Source: Benincasa hispida
Lineage: Eukaryota > Streptophyta > Magnoliopsida > Cucurbitales > Cucurbitaceae
Length of the DNA: 64,000 nucleotides
NCBI RefSeq assembly: GCF_009727055.1
Contig: NC_052354.1
Span: 50,738,331-50,802,330, forward strand
Direction: 5' to 3'
A model generated the notes under the pieces. That model had not been told where the DNA came from and did not search any database. It was given only the letters and a program-made list of their open reading frames with translations. A program made the translations under genes and the position numbers. Positions 12,157 to 22,809 of this stretch are shown here, one piece after another. Numbering within the stretch: position 1 is the first letter of the stretch; each line of letters opens with the position of its first letter.

Positions 12157-12735
12157 TGTTGGGATTATACTATCTTGTGTAAACCCAATTAATCAAGATC
12201 AATCTGAGTTGGTGAAGAAATGGCTAAGGAAAGCTCTGATTCTTCGAGTAAAGCTATCTTTGTTTTTCTCTCTTATTTGATAGGCACTGTTAAATCCTCG
12301 ATGTGTAAATACTTGTTACTCGATGAGTTTTTGCTCGTTACTCGATGGATTTTCCTTCCATCGTCGATGAGTTTTTGTTCTTTCCTCGATGGAGCTCGAA
12401 GAATGTTAATCTTTACTCGAAGCAACTCGAAGAGAGAAATTCGTGACTCGATGCTACTCGATGAGAGAAATTCGTGACTTGATGCAGCGTTGTGATTTGA
12501 TTACAAGATCATGTTTTCTTGATTTTCAGAGAAACATATGAAAATTGAAAAGAAAAAGATAAAGAGAAGAAGAAGGAACATGCAAATTTACGTGGTTCGG
12601 CTAATAAGCCTATGTCCACGGGAAGATTCTCTTTCTTTCTCACTTGAAGATTGCTTACAGCAGTTGTTGATCATTATAGAAAAATAGAAAGTACGATGAT
12701 TCTCTCTCTTTCTCTCTTTTGTTCTGATTAACAAA
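12157..12735 (-). mobile_element. C1 5' LTR (outer boundary approximate)
   Basis: On the plus strand it begins TGTTGGGATTATAC next to the PBS. It contains a run of ACTCGATG-like words (12298-12490) and the motif ACGTGGTTC...GTCCACGGG (12590-12622) also found in the C2 LTRs. The outer end cannot be fixed because the second LTR is missing. I place it near 12735, before the LINE coding sequence starts at about 12790. Confidence 0.65.
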
Positions 12736-12789
12736 CTAAACTAACTGAAATGGTATTTGAGTCATTGTTTTTACATCTCTTTACAAATG

Positions 12790-13466
12790 TTCACAGACCC
12801 ATGGTTGCCAAAGCCTATAACTTTCAAGTTTGTCTATTTTAACCCGTTATCAGTTGATCTTAAGGTTGCATATTTTATTTTACCGTCTGGTGGTTGGAAT
12901 TATGCTATGCTGAAAGATATGTTGCTGGATGAGGAAGTTAAGTGTATCTGTGCCATCTCTATTAACAAAGAAATTTTCGATAGACTAATATGGTACTATG
13001 AAAAATCTAGAGCTTATTCGGTAAGAAATGGGTATAACTTGTTTTTAAAGTCTTTAATCGATGATAATTTCTCTACCATTAATTTGTTGTCTGATACTTG
13101 GAGGAGAATATGAAAATTGAAGTCTCGGCTAAAATTCAACACCTTTCTTGGAAAGCACTCCATAACATCTTTCCAACCAGGATCATGCTACAAAAGAGAG
13201 GTCTTGATATTACATCTTAGTGTCCTTTTTGCTGTGATAAACTAGAGGTAATTGATCATGCTCTTTTCTGCTGTCCTCGTGAATTAGATGTCTGGAATCA
13301 GATTTCTGACTATCCTCTAATCTATGAGGATTTCAACCTCAGGGAAGATTTCGTTTTGGTCTCCTGGTGAATGGTAATAGATAGATGGACTAGGTTGAAT
13401 GCCTCATGTTCTTTTGAAGATCTTGAGATAATTTTTCAATCATATGTTGAAGTTTATAGAATGAAG
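12790..13466 (+). pseudogene. LINE-type ORF2 C-terminal part, left half
   Basis: The frame reads DPWLPKPITFKF, then VADY-like spacing, GGWNYAMLKDML, DRLIWYYEKSRAYSVRNGY, which is the linker and zf-RVT region between reverse transcriptase and RNase H in plant L1-type LINEs and their host-gene relatives. After a frameshift near 13113 it continues with WKALHNIFPTR, CPFCCDKLEVIDHALFCCP and ends at EVYRMK just before the C2 LTR. The reverse transcriptase proper is not present: C1 abuts it on the left. Confidence 0.75.
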
Positions 13467-13725
13467 TGTTGCGAAATCGACAATTAAAGAAGATAAAAAG
13501 GAATGTAGAGTAGGGAAAAATCGACATACAGATATACGTGGTTCACTAACAGTGTGTTAGCTACGTCCACGGGCAGAGGGAGAACAATATTATTTCGAGA
13601 GAATGTTTTCAGAATTACATCAAGAACGACACCTCTAGGTTAGAGAGTTTCAGAGGGAGAACCTAGCGAGACCCCAGTACTAGGTTGTTCGAAGCGCCAG
13701 CAAACAGATTCAGGTCATTTCAACA
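13467..13725 (-). mobile_element. C2 3' LTR
   Basis: Begins TGTTGCGAAATC and ends CATTTCAACA on the plus strand, giving TGTTG/CAACA termini. It contains the ACGTGGTTC...GTCCACGGG motif with an internal CTAACA-GTG-TGTTAG hairpin (13536-13573). Confidence 0.95.
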
Positions 13726-13738
13726 AATCTCCACCTTG
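13726..13738 (-). promoter_or_regulatory. C2 polypurine tract
   Basis: On the minus strand AAGGTGGAGATT lies directly against the TGTTGAAATG start of the 3' LTR. It is the plus-strand DNA primer site of the element. Confidence 0.85.
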
Positions 13739-13848
13739 ACTTGAAATCTCTCCCAGATAACAGATGTACCAAATGCAATATAAATCAATATTGCCAGATG
13801 TACCCAGACTTCTCCCTCATGCCTCAAAGTGTCCCACAAAGGAAACCA

Positions 13849-15356
13849 CTAACAATTCAAAACATTCAGCAAGTCCAAACAATGTTGAAACTTGCCTTGT
13901 GGAACCGGTTTGGTGAACATATCAGCAGGGTTATCAGCAGTACCAATTTTCATCACTTTAACTCTCTGCTCGCCTCTTAAGAAGTGATATCTTACATCTA
14001 TGTGCTTAGTTCTCTCATGATGAACTTGATCCTTGGCTAGGCATATTGCACTCCAACTATCACAATATACAATAGCTTGGTCATGATGCAAACCAAGATC
14101 ACCAACTAACCCCCTCAACCATATTTCCTTTTTAGCAGCTTCTGTTAAGGCCATGTACTTTGCTTCAGTAGTAGACAAAGTAACTGTAGGCTGTAAGGTT
14201 GCCTTCAAACTAACAACATAACCACCCAGAGTGAACACATAACCAGTCATAGACCTTCTACTGTCAACATCTCCAGCATAGTCAGAATCAGAATACTAGT
14301 CACCAAACACTCTGTGCAACTCCCATAAACAAGACCAACATCAGATGTACCTTTAAGGTAATGAAAAATCCTCTAAACGGCTTGCCAATGCTCCTTCCCA
14401 GGTTGACCCATGAACCTGCTGACAACATTAACAGCATGGGCAAGATCAGGCCTAGTACAGACCATAGCATACATCAAACTTCCCACTGCACTAGCATAAG
14501 GAACTCGAGACATGTACTCCTTCTCAGCTTCAGACTGTGGTGAAAACTCAGATGACAAATGAACATTTACAGCACTAGGAGTATCTATAGGCTTAGCTGA
14601 TGACATACCAAACCTGGATAATATTTTCTGAATATATCCTTTCTGTGACAAGAAGAGCTTATTCTTACCTCTGTCCCTATAAATCTCCATACCCAGAATT
14701 TTCTGAGCAGCACCTAAATCCTTCATATCAAACTCAGCACTAAGAAGATTCTTCAATTTCAGAATATCAGACTTGGACTTTGCAGCTATGAGCATATCAT
14801 CTACATATAAAAGTAGATAAATCATCGAACCATCATCAGTTTTGTTGTGATATACACAACAATTATATGGAATCCTGTTATAGCCAAGTCCAATCATATA
14901 ACTGTCAAATCGTTTGTACCACTGCCTTGGAGACTGCTTTAACATATACAAAGATTTCTTGAACTTGCAAACATAATCTTCTTTACCTGGACACTGAAAC
15001 CCATCTGGTTGGGTCATATAAATCTCTTCCTCCAACTCTCCATGTAAGAAAGCTGTCTTCACATCTAGTTATTCAAGTTCCAAATTCTGATGTGCTACTA
15101 TAGCTAGTAACACCCTGATAGAAGTATGTTTGACTACTGGTGAGAAGATCTCATTATAATCAACTCCTTCCCTTTATGTGAACCCTCTAGCAACAACTCG
15201 AGCTTTGTATTTAATGCCCTTTGAAGGTGACATTCCCTCCTTTTTCTTGAAGACCCATTTACAAGTGACAATTTTTCTCTCATTTGGTCGTTTAACTAAT
15301 TCCCAAGTTTGATTTTTGTCAAGAGATTCCATCTCATCCCTCATAGCAGCAGCCAT
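13849..15356 (-). pseudogene. C2 reverse transcriptase and RNase H
   Basis: Three pieces on the minus strand. 15356-15174 has the RT N-terminus (TWELVKRP, CKWVFKKKEG, KARVVARGFT). 15062-14373 has MKTAFLHGELEEEIYM, LYMLKQSPRQWYKRFD and the catalytic LLLYVDDMLIAA box. 14250-13849 is copia RNase H ([44 protein letters not shown]). A frame break separates the first two and a short stop-containing gap the last two. The catalytic YVDD is intact, but the enzyme cannot be made as one chain. Confidence 0.93.
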
Positions 15357-15418
15357 TTAGTAGACTCACCACATGACACAGCTTCTCTATAGGTGGATGG
15401 CTCATGAGGATCCACCTT

Positions 15419-16996
15419 TTAAACAACTTGCAACGCAAAAGTAACCATATCTTCAAAACCATACCTCACAAGAGGTCCAACACCAACTCTTTTAATTCTA
15501 TCATGAGTTATACTCGGTTGATCTACTCGTGATCTAGAATTCCCAGGAAAATCAACTTCTGACGTTCTAGACACATGAATTTCTGGTTGCACATCAGTTT
15601 CTGTAGTAATGTGTTGATCTTCTCCACCTTGATGTTGTAATTCATTCACAGTTGAAGTGAATTGCATCTCCACCTGTTTATCAACACTACTACTTTCTCC
15701 CACATCAGTAGACGTCGCAAAAAGCTTTACAATTGAGTTAAGCATGGAATTTTCATCAAATATCACAGTCCTACTAAGTATGACTCTATTCTCAGAAGGT
15801 GACCAGACTCTATATCCCTTAACTCCATCCCCAAAACCCACAAATATACCCTTTTTAGCTCTTGGTTCTAATTTACCCTCATTAACATGATAGTAGACAG
15901 TACAACCAAAAACTTTTAATAAAGAATAATCTGCAAGCTTACCAGACCACACCTCATAAGGTGTTTTACAATCAATAGCTGTATGAGGTCCACGATTGAT
16001 TAGATAACATGATGTATTCAATGCTTCTGCCCAAAACTTTCTAGCCAACCCTACATTAGAGAGCATGCATCTTGCTCTCTCCAACAACGTCTGATTCACA
16101 CGTTCTGCAACCCCATTTGTCTGTGGAGTATTCCTAATAGTATGATGGCGAACAATCCTTTCAGCTTTACAGAACTCATTAAATTCAGATCCACAAAATT
16201 CTAGACCATTATCAGTTCGCAACCTTTTGATCTTCTTCCCAGTTTGATTTTCAATCAATATCTTCCACTACTTGAAATTCTTGAAGGCTTCACTTTTATG
16301 TTTCATCATAAACACCCAAGTCATTCTCGAGTAATCATCAATTATAGACAAAAAATACCTACTGCCTCCAATAGATTCAACTTTGGAAGGTCCCCAACAG
16401 TCTGAATGAATATAATCAAGTGTCTCTTTTGTACGATGAACACCTCTTGGAAACTTGCTGCGATGAAGCTTCCCAAATACACAATGTTCACAAAATTCAA
16501 AATCTTTCACCTTATGCCCATAAAGAAGATCTCTTTTTGACAGAATTTGCATCCCTTTTTCACTCATATGACCAAGTCTCATATGCCATAACTTAGCCAT
16601 ATCATCCTTGTGAACGACCGACGATGCAACAACAACATAACCTGTTATTGTGGAACCTAATAGAAAATACAGTGTTCCACGCTTTATACCTTTCAGAACT
16701 ACCTTAGAACCCTCATAGACATACATTGCTCCACCTTTACCTTCAAAATTGTAACCCTTACTATCGAGTACACTAAAGGATATCAAACTCTTCTTCATTA
16801 GTGGAACATGCCTAACCTCTTTTAAAGTGTAGAAGGCACCATTATGTGTTCGTATCTTGACTGAGCCGATTCCAACTATCTTGCACACAACACCATTAGC
16901 CATGCTAACATTCCCTCCATCTATTTGCTGATAGGTTGAGAAACACTCTCTATTTGGGCACATATGATAAGATGCCTCAGAATCAAGAACCCACAC
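15419..16996 (-). pseudogene. C2 protease and integrase
   Basis: 16996-16268 starts at WVLDSEASYHMCP, the copia protease active site with Glu in place of the usual Gly of DSG. It continues to GAG-pre-integrase (LWHMRLGHMSEKGM) and the integrase zinc site (CEHCVFGK), then the first Asp in YIHSDCWGP. 16258-15419 carries the second Asp in RTDNGLEF and the Glu in TNGVAERVNQTLLER, then the C-terminal YEVWSGKLADYSLLKVFGC block and a Ser/Thr-rich tail. One short frame break lies between the two frames. Confidence 0.93.
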
Positions 16997-17011
16997 ATCA
17001 TCAGAATGTGA

Positions 17012-17871
17012 CTATTCATTCACAACTAAAGCTAGATCTTCTTCAGAATCGATCTCAACTTGTGCAACAGAGGCGGATGCTTCCCTTTTGTCACTCTTTT
17101 CCTTTTTTTCCTGATTTCTTTCTATCTTAGGACATTCGGTTTTCCAATGCCCATTTTCTTTACAGTAGTTACAAATATTATCTGATCTAGAACCCTTTGA
17201 CTTTGAAGACCTTTTATTCTGATTCGACTTCTGCTTACCAGAATTCCTATATCCTTTGCTTCTTGTAGCACCTAACCCAGATGCCTGACTTTCTGTAACT
17301 GAACTTCCTGCATTCTGACGGTCCTTTCTCATAAGCAACGTGGACTTTGTATCTTCTAAGGTCAGAGTTTCTTTCCCTCCAATATACGAGTCAACGAAAG
17401 TCTCATAAGACAGCGACAACGATGTCAACAGAATTAGGGCATCCTCATCATTAACCTTAACCTCACATTACACAAATCTAATAAAATTTTATTTAATTGA
17501 TCAAGATGGTCTCATAGAGACGTACCTCTCTGTATACATAGATGATACAAACGTTTCTTTAGAAATAACTTCTTAGTTAAAGATTTCGTCATGTAAAGAC
17601 TCTCCAACTTCAACCAAAGACCAGTAGCAGTTTCTTCATCTGCGACCTTGATGATGATGTCATCAGCTAAACATAGCATGATCGTCGAATGAGCCTTCTC
17701 CTCAAGAGTCTGCCACTCTTCGTCATCCACGACAGCCTTCTTTAACTTACCTATCAGTGGCACCCACAACCCCTGCTGCTTTAGTAGGGATCGCATCTTA
17801 ATCTGCCATAAACCAAAACTGTTCCTCCCGATAAATTTGTCGATCTTTACGTTCACGCCAGACATCTTCAA
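17012..17871 (-). pseudogene. C2 gag
   Basis: The ATG at 17871 opens MKMSGVNVKIDKFIGRN, followed by SFGLWQIKMRSLLKQQGLW and LADDIIIKVADEETA, typical of copia gag. The frame breaks near 17512 and resumes at 17428 (TSLSLSYETFVDSYIG) with a basic region and an intact CCHC zinc knuckle, CNYCKENGHWKTEC. It ends just before the protease. It would form the particle and bind RNA if intact. Confidence 0.9.
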
Positions 17872-17912
17872 TTGTTGAACAAATGCAAAATTTTGAAAAA
17901 AACCCTAACAAG

Positions 17913-17924
17913 TCTCTGATACCA
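17913..17924 (-). promoter_or_regulatory. C2 primer-binding site
   Basis: On the minus strand TGGTATCAGAGA, matching initiator-Met tRNA apart from its last base, 3 bp from the 5' LTR. Confidence 0.88.
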
Positions 17925-17927
17925 GTT

Positions 17928-18187
17928 TGTTGCGAAATCGAAAATTAAAGAACATAAAAAAGGAACGTAGAGTAGGGAAAAATCAACACACAGATATATG
18001 TGGTTCACTAACAGTGTGTTAGCTACGTCCACGGGCAGAGGGAGAACAATATTATTTCAAGAGAATGTTTTCAGAATTACATTAAGAACGACACCTCTAG
18101 ATTAGAGAGTTTCAGAGGGAGAACCTAGCGAGACCCTCGTACTAGGTTGTTCGAAGCGCCAGCAAACAGATTCAAGGCATTTCAACA
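17928..18187 (-). mobile_element. C2 5' LTR
   Basis: Partner of 13467-13725, same termini, with the same conserved hairpin motif at 17998-18035. One single-base indel and about 13 substitutions relative to its partner. Confidence 0.95.
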
Positions 18188-18783
18188 GATAGGAACAATC
18201 TCATTAATGGAGTTCATATTCCTAACTCACCCACTCAGGCATCATGATGTCAAAATTATTTGAAGGAGTTTGTGGACATGAAAAATACTTTGAAGGCTAG
18301 CTTATCCTTGTCTATTACCATACATACTTATTGCCTCTCTTCTTGGTCTCTTCCACTGAAAGAATTTATCAAAATCAATATAGATGTGGCTTGAAAACAA
18401 AATAATTCCTCTACTGGTTCGGGTATTGTTTGCAGAGATTCCACTGGTGATATCAAAGCATTAGCCATGAATTGTTTCAATTTTGCTCTCAATCCTACTG
18501 TTGCACAAATGAGGGCTATACTTAGAGGTGTTCGACTAGCAGACTTGATTGGATTTACAAACTTAATAGTAGAATCAGATTGTATTGAAGATGTCAATCT
18601 ACTAACAAGGAAATCTATTTCTCATTGTGAAGAATGTTTGACTGAGGATATTTTGTATATTACATCCAAGTTCATTTTTGTTTCTTTTGTTTATGTTGGC
18701 AGAAGGTTAAATTTGGTGGCCCATGAAGGTGCTAAAAGGGCCAAGTGTTATAAACTTTCAAGTGTTTGGTGTTGTTTTTATCC
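18188..18783 (+). pseudogene. LINE-type ORF2 C-terminal part, RNase H half
   Basis: Continues the frame interrupted at 13466: RNNLINGVHIPNSPTQAS, then a stop, then LKEFIKINIDVA and SSTGSGIVCRDSTGDIKALA, NPTVAQMRAILRGVRLADLI, IVESDCIEDVNLL, FVYVGRRLNLVAHEGAK. This is the RVT_3-type RNase H fold, with Asp (NIDVA), Glu-equivalent region and VESD. The GK/AH tail is recognisable. The frame ends with TAG at about 18789. An 'aataaag' lies shortly after; no long poly-A tail is visible. Confidence 0.75.
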
Positions 18784-18789
18784 AAATTA

Positions 18790-19175
18790 GGTCGTCTCTT
18801 TGGCTCAAGATGATGTATGCTTATCCAATTACCCTTGAGGCTTAATAAAGATTGAATATTTTTTCTTAAAAGAAAAGAGTGAATGAGCAAAAAAAAGTAT
18901 TATGACCCATCATTTTATATTTTGACCCACTAACTTTTATTTGTTGTGTCAAATCATTATGCATGAGTAAAAATTACTTGTCACGACAACATTTAAATAA
19001 TAGTGTTCATGAGTAACATTTATTTATTTATTTTGATAATGGAGTGGAACATTGAACCTCTAACCTCGAGATTTTAACTTATTGTATATACTTGATGCCA
19101 ATTAGGCTATGCTCATTTTGGAAGTAATATTTAAATTGTGTGTTTGGTTATTGAACTAGGAATTTACAATATTAA
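18790..19175. other. Short spacer between LINE and copia A
   Basis: AT-rich. Around 19030-19110 it has the text 'gaacctctaacctcgag' and 'aattaggctatgctcat', a type of sequence often repeated in plant genomes, but no element ends can be drawn. Confidence 0.4.
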
Positions 19176-20480
19176 TGAAGGATCTCTTACCGAAGAGTTC
19201 CATGAGTGTGTTCGGATTGCTCCGATCTCACAATGACTGAAATACAACAATATACATTCAAACGTATAGTTATGCAAACAAATAGTAATTATCGGCATGC
19301 TATGAACAAGATATAACAGGGGAGAGAGTTTCCATACCAGTTGAAGACAACCTTCAAACTTCGGAACTCAATGCAGCGGAAACCTCCATACAATCTACCA
19401 ACACCTAGGAGAATCGCCAACTACAGCAGCACAAACACGAACGCCACGGGGACGACACCACTAGAAAAGAGCTCCAGATATTCTCGGAGTGATAATCCAA
19501 AGAATGGTCTTTGGTGAATTTGGTAGAGGAAGGAGGAAGACCAGATTGTGTAGGCGATAAGAAAGTGGGAGGGAAAAAGGCTCTATCGCATAGCAAAATG
19601 CTTATCGTTTAGGAGAAGCTACACGATTGTGTAGGGTTTACTGAACGATCATTTAGGAAATGTATATGATCGTTTAGCAAAATCGGCACACACTACGATC
19701 GTTTAGGGAAGCTATCTGATCGTGTAGGAATTAGTGTGCGATCGTTTAGGCACAAGGTGGACGATCGTTTAGGCGGAGAAGGACTGTCGTATAGGCTCTC
19801 GATTCTTTTAAGCGATCGATTAGCTTTCACCAGTGCGCTCCCTTGATTTCTTTTCGGACGGGCGATTGAACATGTGATTCAAAATGAAAAAATTTCATTT
19901 TTATTTCATCGGTTACAATAACCGACGCTGCCCCACTAACCCACGTCCAAACGTGATTTTTGGGTTAATTATCATATAATTAACCAACTAAAATATTAAT
20001 AAATATAATCATATTATATTTTTAACCTATAGTTTGATATCACATATCTAGTATAGTATTTTCTTCTTTACTTGATATAAATCCTATTTATATCTAATTT
20101 CCTCCAAAATAATGTATCTCATATATTTAGCCAATTATATCATATATAATTAACCAGTTCAATTATATCATATATAATTGAACTTCCTCTTGTCAGTTTG
20201 AACATTTCAAATTAACCCAAACACTGGTTCTTGACTTTATCCAAGCTACCCAGGGGACCTAATGGACTTGTGGCTGGAAGCTCCAACGGTTCGTGAATAG
20301 CTGTATAAACTCTTTAGCCACGAGATCCACCATCCATTCACTGTCAGACATTCTACTAAAGACAAACAGTTGAACTCTTCTTACCACAGATATATTTCTG
20401 TGTCCATCGGATATAACCATTCATGAGTACGATGACCCTTCACAGATGCTTGTAAGTACAGATGGGGCCAAATTACCGTT
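19176..20480 (-). mobile_element. Copia A 3' LTR, truncated
   Basis: Begins TGAAGGATCTC and follows 48072-49376 throughout, then at about 20480 switches into gag coding sequence instead of the remaining 0.8 kb of LTR. It contains a cluster of CGATCGTTTAGG-like words at 19610-19830. Confidence 0.9.
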
Positions 20481-21280
20481 GGACCGCCTATGGACGCCTC
20501 CTTGGGGCGACAGGCAGTGGGTTAGCAGGTGCCTTCCCTTTTCCTTTACCACCCTTCTTCTTCTTCCCCTTTGCAGAGTTAGAAGCAGAAGGTGCAGGCT
20601 TCGTTCTTTGAGGTCGAACCTCTATGAAATCTAAGAGGATGAAACAACATTTGCCTCACCTTTTGCCTCTCCTTACTTTTCAGTAAAGATTGATATGTCT
20701 GCAAGTCGTTGAGGAGAGTTGTAAGGTTATATTTCACTTTGTTAAGAATCACATTGCTGACAAAGTGCAGGAAGCTCTCCGGCAAAGAATGCAGGATTAT
20801 GCTAACCTGGCTGCCCTCATCGATGGTAAGACCATGCAACTCCGCCACATTCAAATGGACTATCATGTTTAGCACATGTTCACAAACAAAGGTGCCTTCT
20901 TCTATTTTGGAGGTGAATATGTATTTAAGAGCCTCATGCATAAGCTATTCAAGACGGTTGTCCAACATCCCCCGCAGGACTCCATGATCTCACACGCTGA
21001 GACCATAGGCTCATGTTTTCTTAGCCAAGACTTCAGAGGACTTGCCAAGATGTAGGCTTAGGCTTTCGCATTCGCCACTTGTCTCTCCGCTTGGGTAATG
21101 CCTCTCGACATTCATTTTTAGTGGCATTCGGAGCTAAAATAGAAGGAAAGCAAGCCTCCGTGAAGCGAAGACGACTAGATCCTCGATGATTAGGATCATC
21201 GTGATCATGTGTTTCCATGTTGCGAAATTATCGCCAGTAAGTTTTTCGACGCTTAATAGTGCTAACATGGCTGTTGCCAT
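20481..21280 (-). pseudogene. Copia A gag
   Basis: Minus-strand ATG at 21280 (MATAMLALLSVEKLTGDNF, then ATWKHMITM). After frame changes the main frame 20941-20579 reads HEALKYIFTSKIEEGTFVCE, HVLNMIVHLNVAELHGL, DEGSQVSIILHSLPESFL, YNLTTLLNDLQTYQSLL, the UBN2-type gag of copia elements close to the copia B gag. It runs into a basic Lys/Gly segment (GKGKAP-like) and is cut at about 20481 by the deletion that joins it to the LTR. No zinc knuckle remains. Confidence 0.88.
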
Positions 21281-22809
21281 TTTGAAAATGTTGTTGAAAA
21301 TATGAACAAAACTTTATTAGATTTTGCTAAACCACTTTTAAAACCAATCAGTTTTGCAAAATAGTTTCAAGTACCTTAAGTTAAAGACTTCTATTTTGTA
21401 ATGATGCCCCAGTGAGGCAGGACAAACGTCACCAGTGGGGTGATCAGTTGCCTCTTCGTTGGGATGAGACATTCTCAACCATTAGGCAGAACCAACTCTT
21501 GGAATTGAACCTAACAGCCACCATTTTTCAGTCCAGAATCGTTAACCTTTAACTATTCCGCGTAAGTGTAACCCCTCGCTTTCGATGCCAGAGTCCCGCC
21601 CTAATGAGCCCTCCATAGGGAAGAAATAGATTAGGACAAGAGACTAAGTTACCTTATCCTCTTACAGGGGATCAAATAATACGCACAAAACTGCCATCCT
21701 ATAGGGGGACACTCTCAGGGTGCCTCAAGGCGATGCGCAGTAACTTTATTCAACCTAACGAGGGAGACCGAGGGATATGCTATCGCACTTCCCGCTCCCA
21801 CTTACTATGAACACTCTCTCCATCCACCTTGATATTGACCTACCCAAACACCATCCATTAGGGGGACATGTCAAAGGTGTTGCGAGGCCGAGGGTAGATC
21901 TCACGGTGTGGACTATTTAGGAGAAAGGTTTAAGTGAAGCATCTCATGCTCCAAGTACCTCCCACTGAATATTCTACCTAGGGTTCATTAACCTAGACAA
22001 TTCGGCTACCGATTTTAGTCTAAGTTGTCTTTTTAAACTCTGCTCATAAACAACATTTGTCTATGAAATATGAACAAGTTCAAGTAGTCACATTTAAACA
22101 CTTTAATGAACTGTCCTTAACTTGCATGAATGCATCAGATCTATCTAATTCACCTTTCCAGGTAAGTTCCCAGGTAGGGTTGTTACGTTTCTATCAACTT
22201 AAATACCCCAACCTAGACAGAATCCGCCTTAGACAAAAGGTCCCTTATAGATAAATTTGCTACACTTTAACCTTTTATTAGCCAATTTAATCTTATTAAA
22301 CTGATTAAAAGATTAAAGCCTTAGGGTTACTAATCGTATTAGAATCGTGATCTTAGGTCTATGTGATCCAAGTTTTAAACACTTTAAAACCATTAATTAA
22401 ACCTAAGTGAGTATGCATGTCTTTCTTATTTCTTTTAGTTCTAATTTCTCTTTAACTTAAAAAAAATAACTAAAACCATTGCGCACAACGAGGTGTTTAT
22501 AACATTTATAAAGTAACCTATGTGTCATGCTTCATGCAATTTCCGGTCATTACTATATATAATTTTTATATAACGCGTAACGACCAAGCAAACATGCTAT
22601 CATTCACCCTTATATTATAACAATTATAATATAAAGATGATGTATGTCAATGCTTTTTATGCAAGCATAAATATAACTCTTATATTATATGATGCATGAG
22701 CACGCTCTTACATAATTAAATCATGCTTCTCTAAATTATAACAATTATAATAAAGAGATGATGCATGACCATTGCATAACCTAAGGTGGGATTTACTATA
22801 TGTGCATAC
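21281..22809 (-). mobile_element. Copia A untranslated leader, gag-proximal part
   Basis: Non-coding. It matches the copia B leader at 57.9-59.1 kb in block order ('ccctccatagggaa', 'cacttactatgaacac', 'cattgacctacccaaac'-like words and the run of 'tataacaattataa'). It ends at CATAC (22805-22809), where the gypsy LTR begins. Confidence 0.8.

Larger units (their letters stand above)
9899..12735 (-). mobile_element. Copia C1: decayed, 3'-truncated element
   Basis: Reading on the minus strand from high to low coordinates: 5' LTR (from 12157), tRNA-Met PBS, gag, protease motif and integrase, then an abrupt end at about 9900 inside the integrase C-terminal region. RT, RNase H and the 3' LTR are absent. 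The order gag-PR-INT is that of Ty1/copia. Frameshifts, lost zinc-knuckle residues and an N with flanking duplication show it is not functional. Confidence 0.85.
13467..18187 (-). mobile_element. Copia C2: nearly complete element inserted in the LINE
   Basis: 4,721 bp bounded by two LTRs of 259 and 260 bp, with PPT next to the left LTR and PBS next to the right LTR, so it lies on the minus strand. Internal order is gag, protease, integrase, RT, RNase H (Ty1/copia). The LTRs differ at about 14 positions by eye (about 94-95% identity). The flanks are two halves of one LINE frame. The five bases outside each LTR (tgaag and gatag) do not match exactly. Several stops and frameshifts make it inactive. 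Confidence 0.93.
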
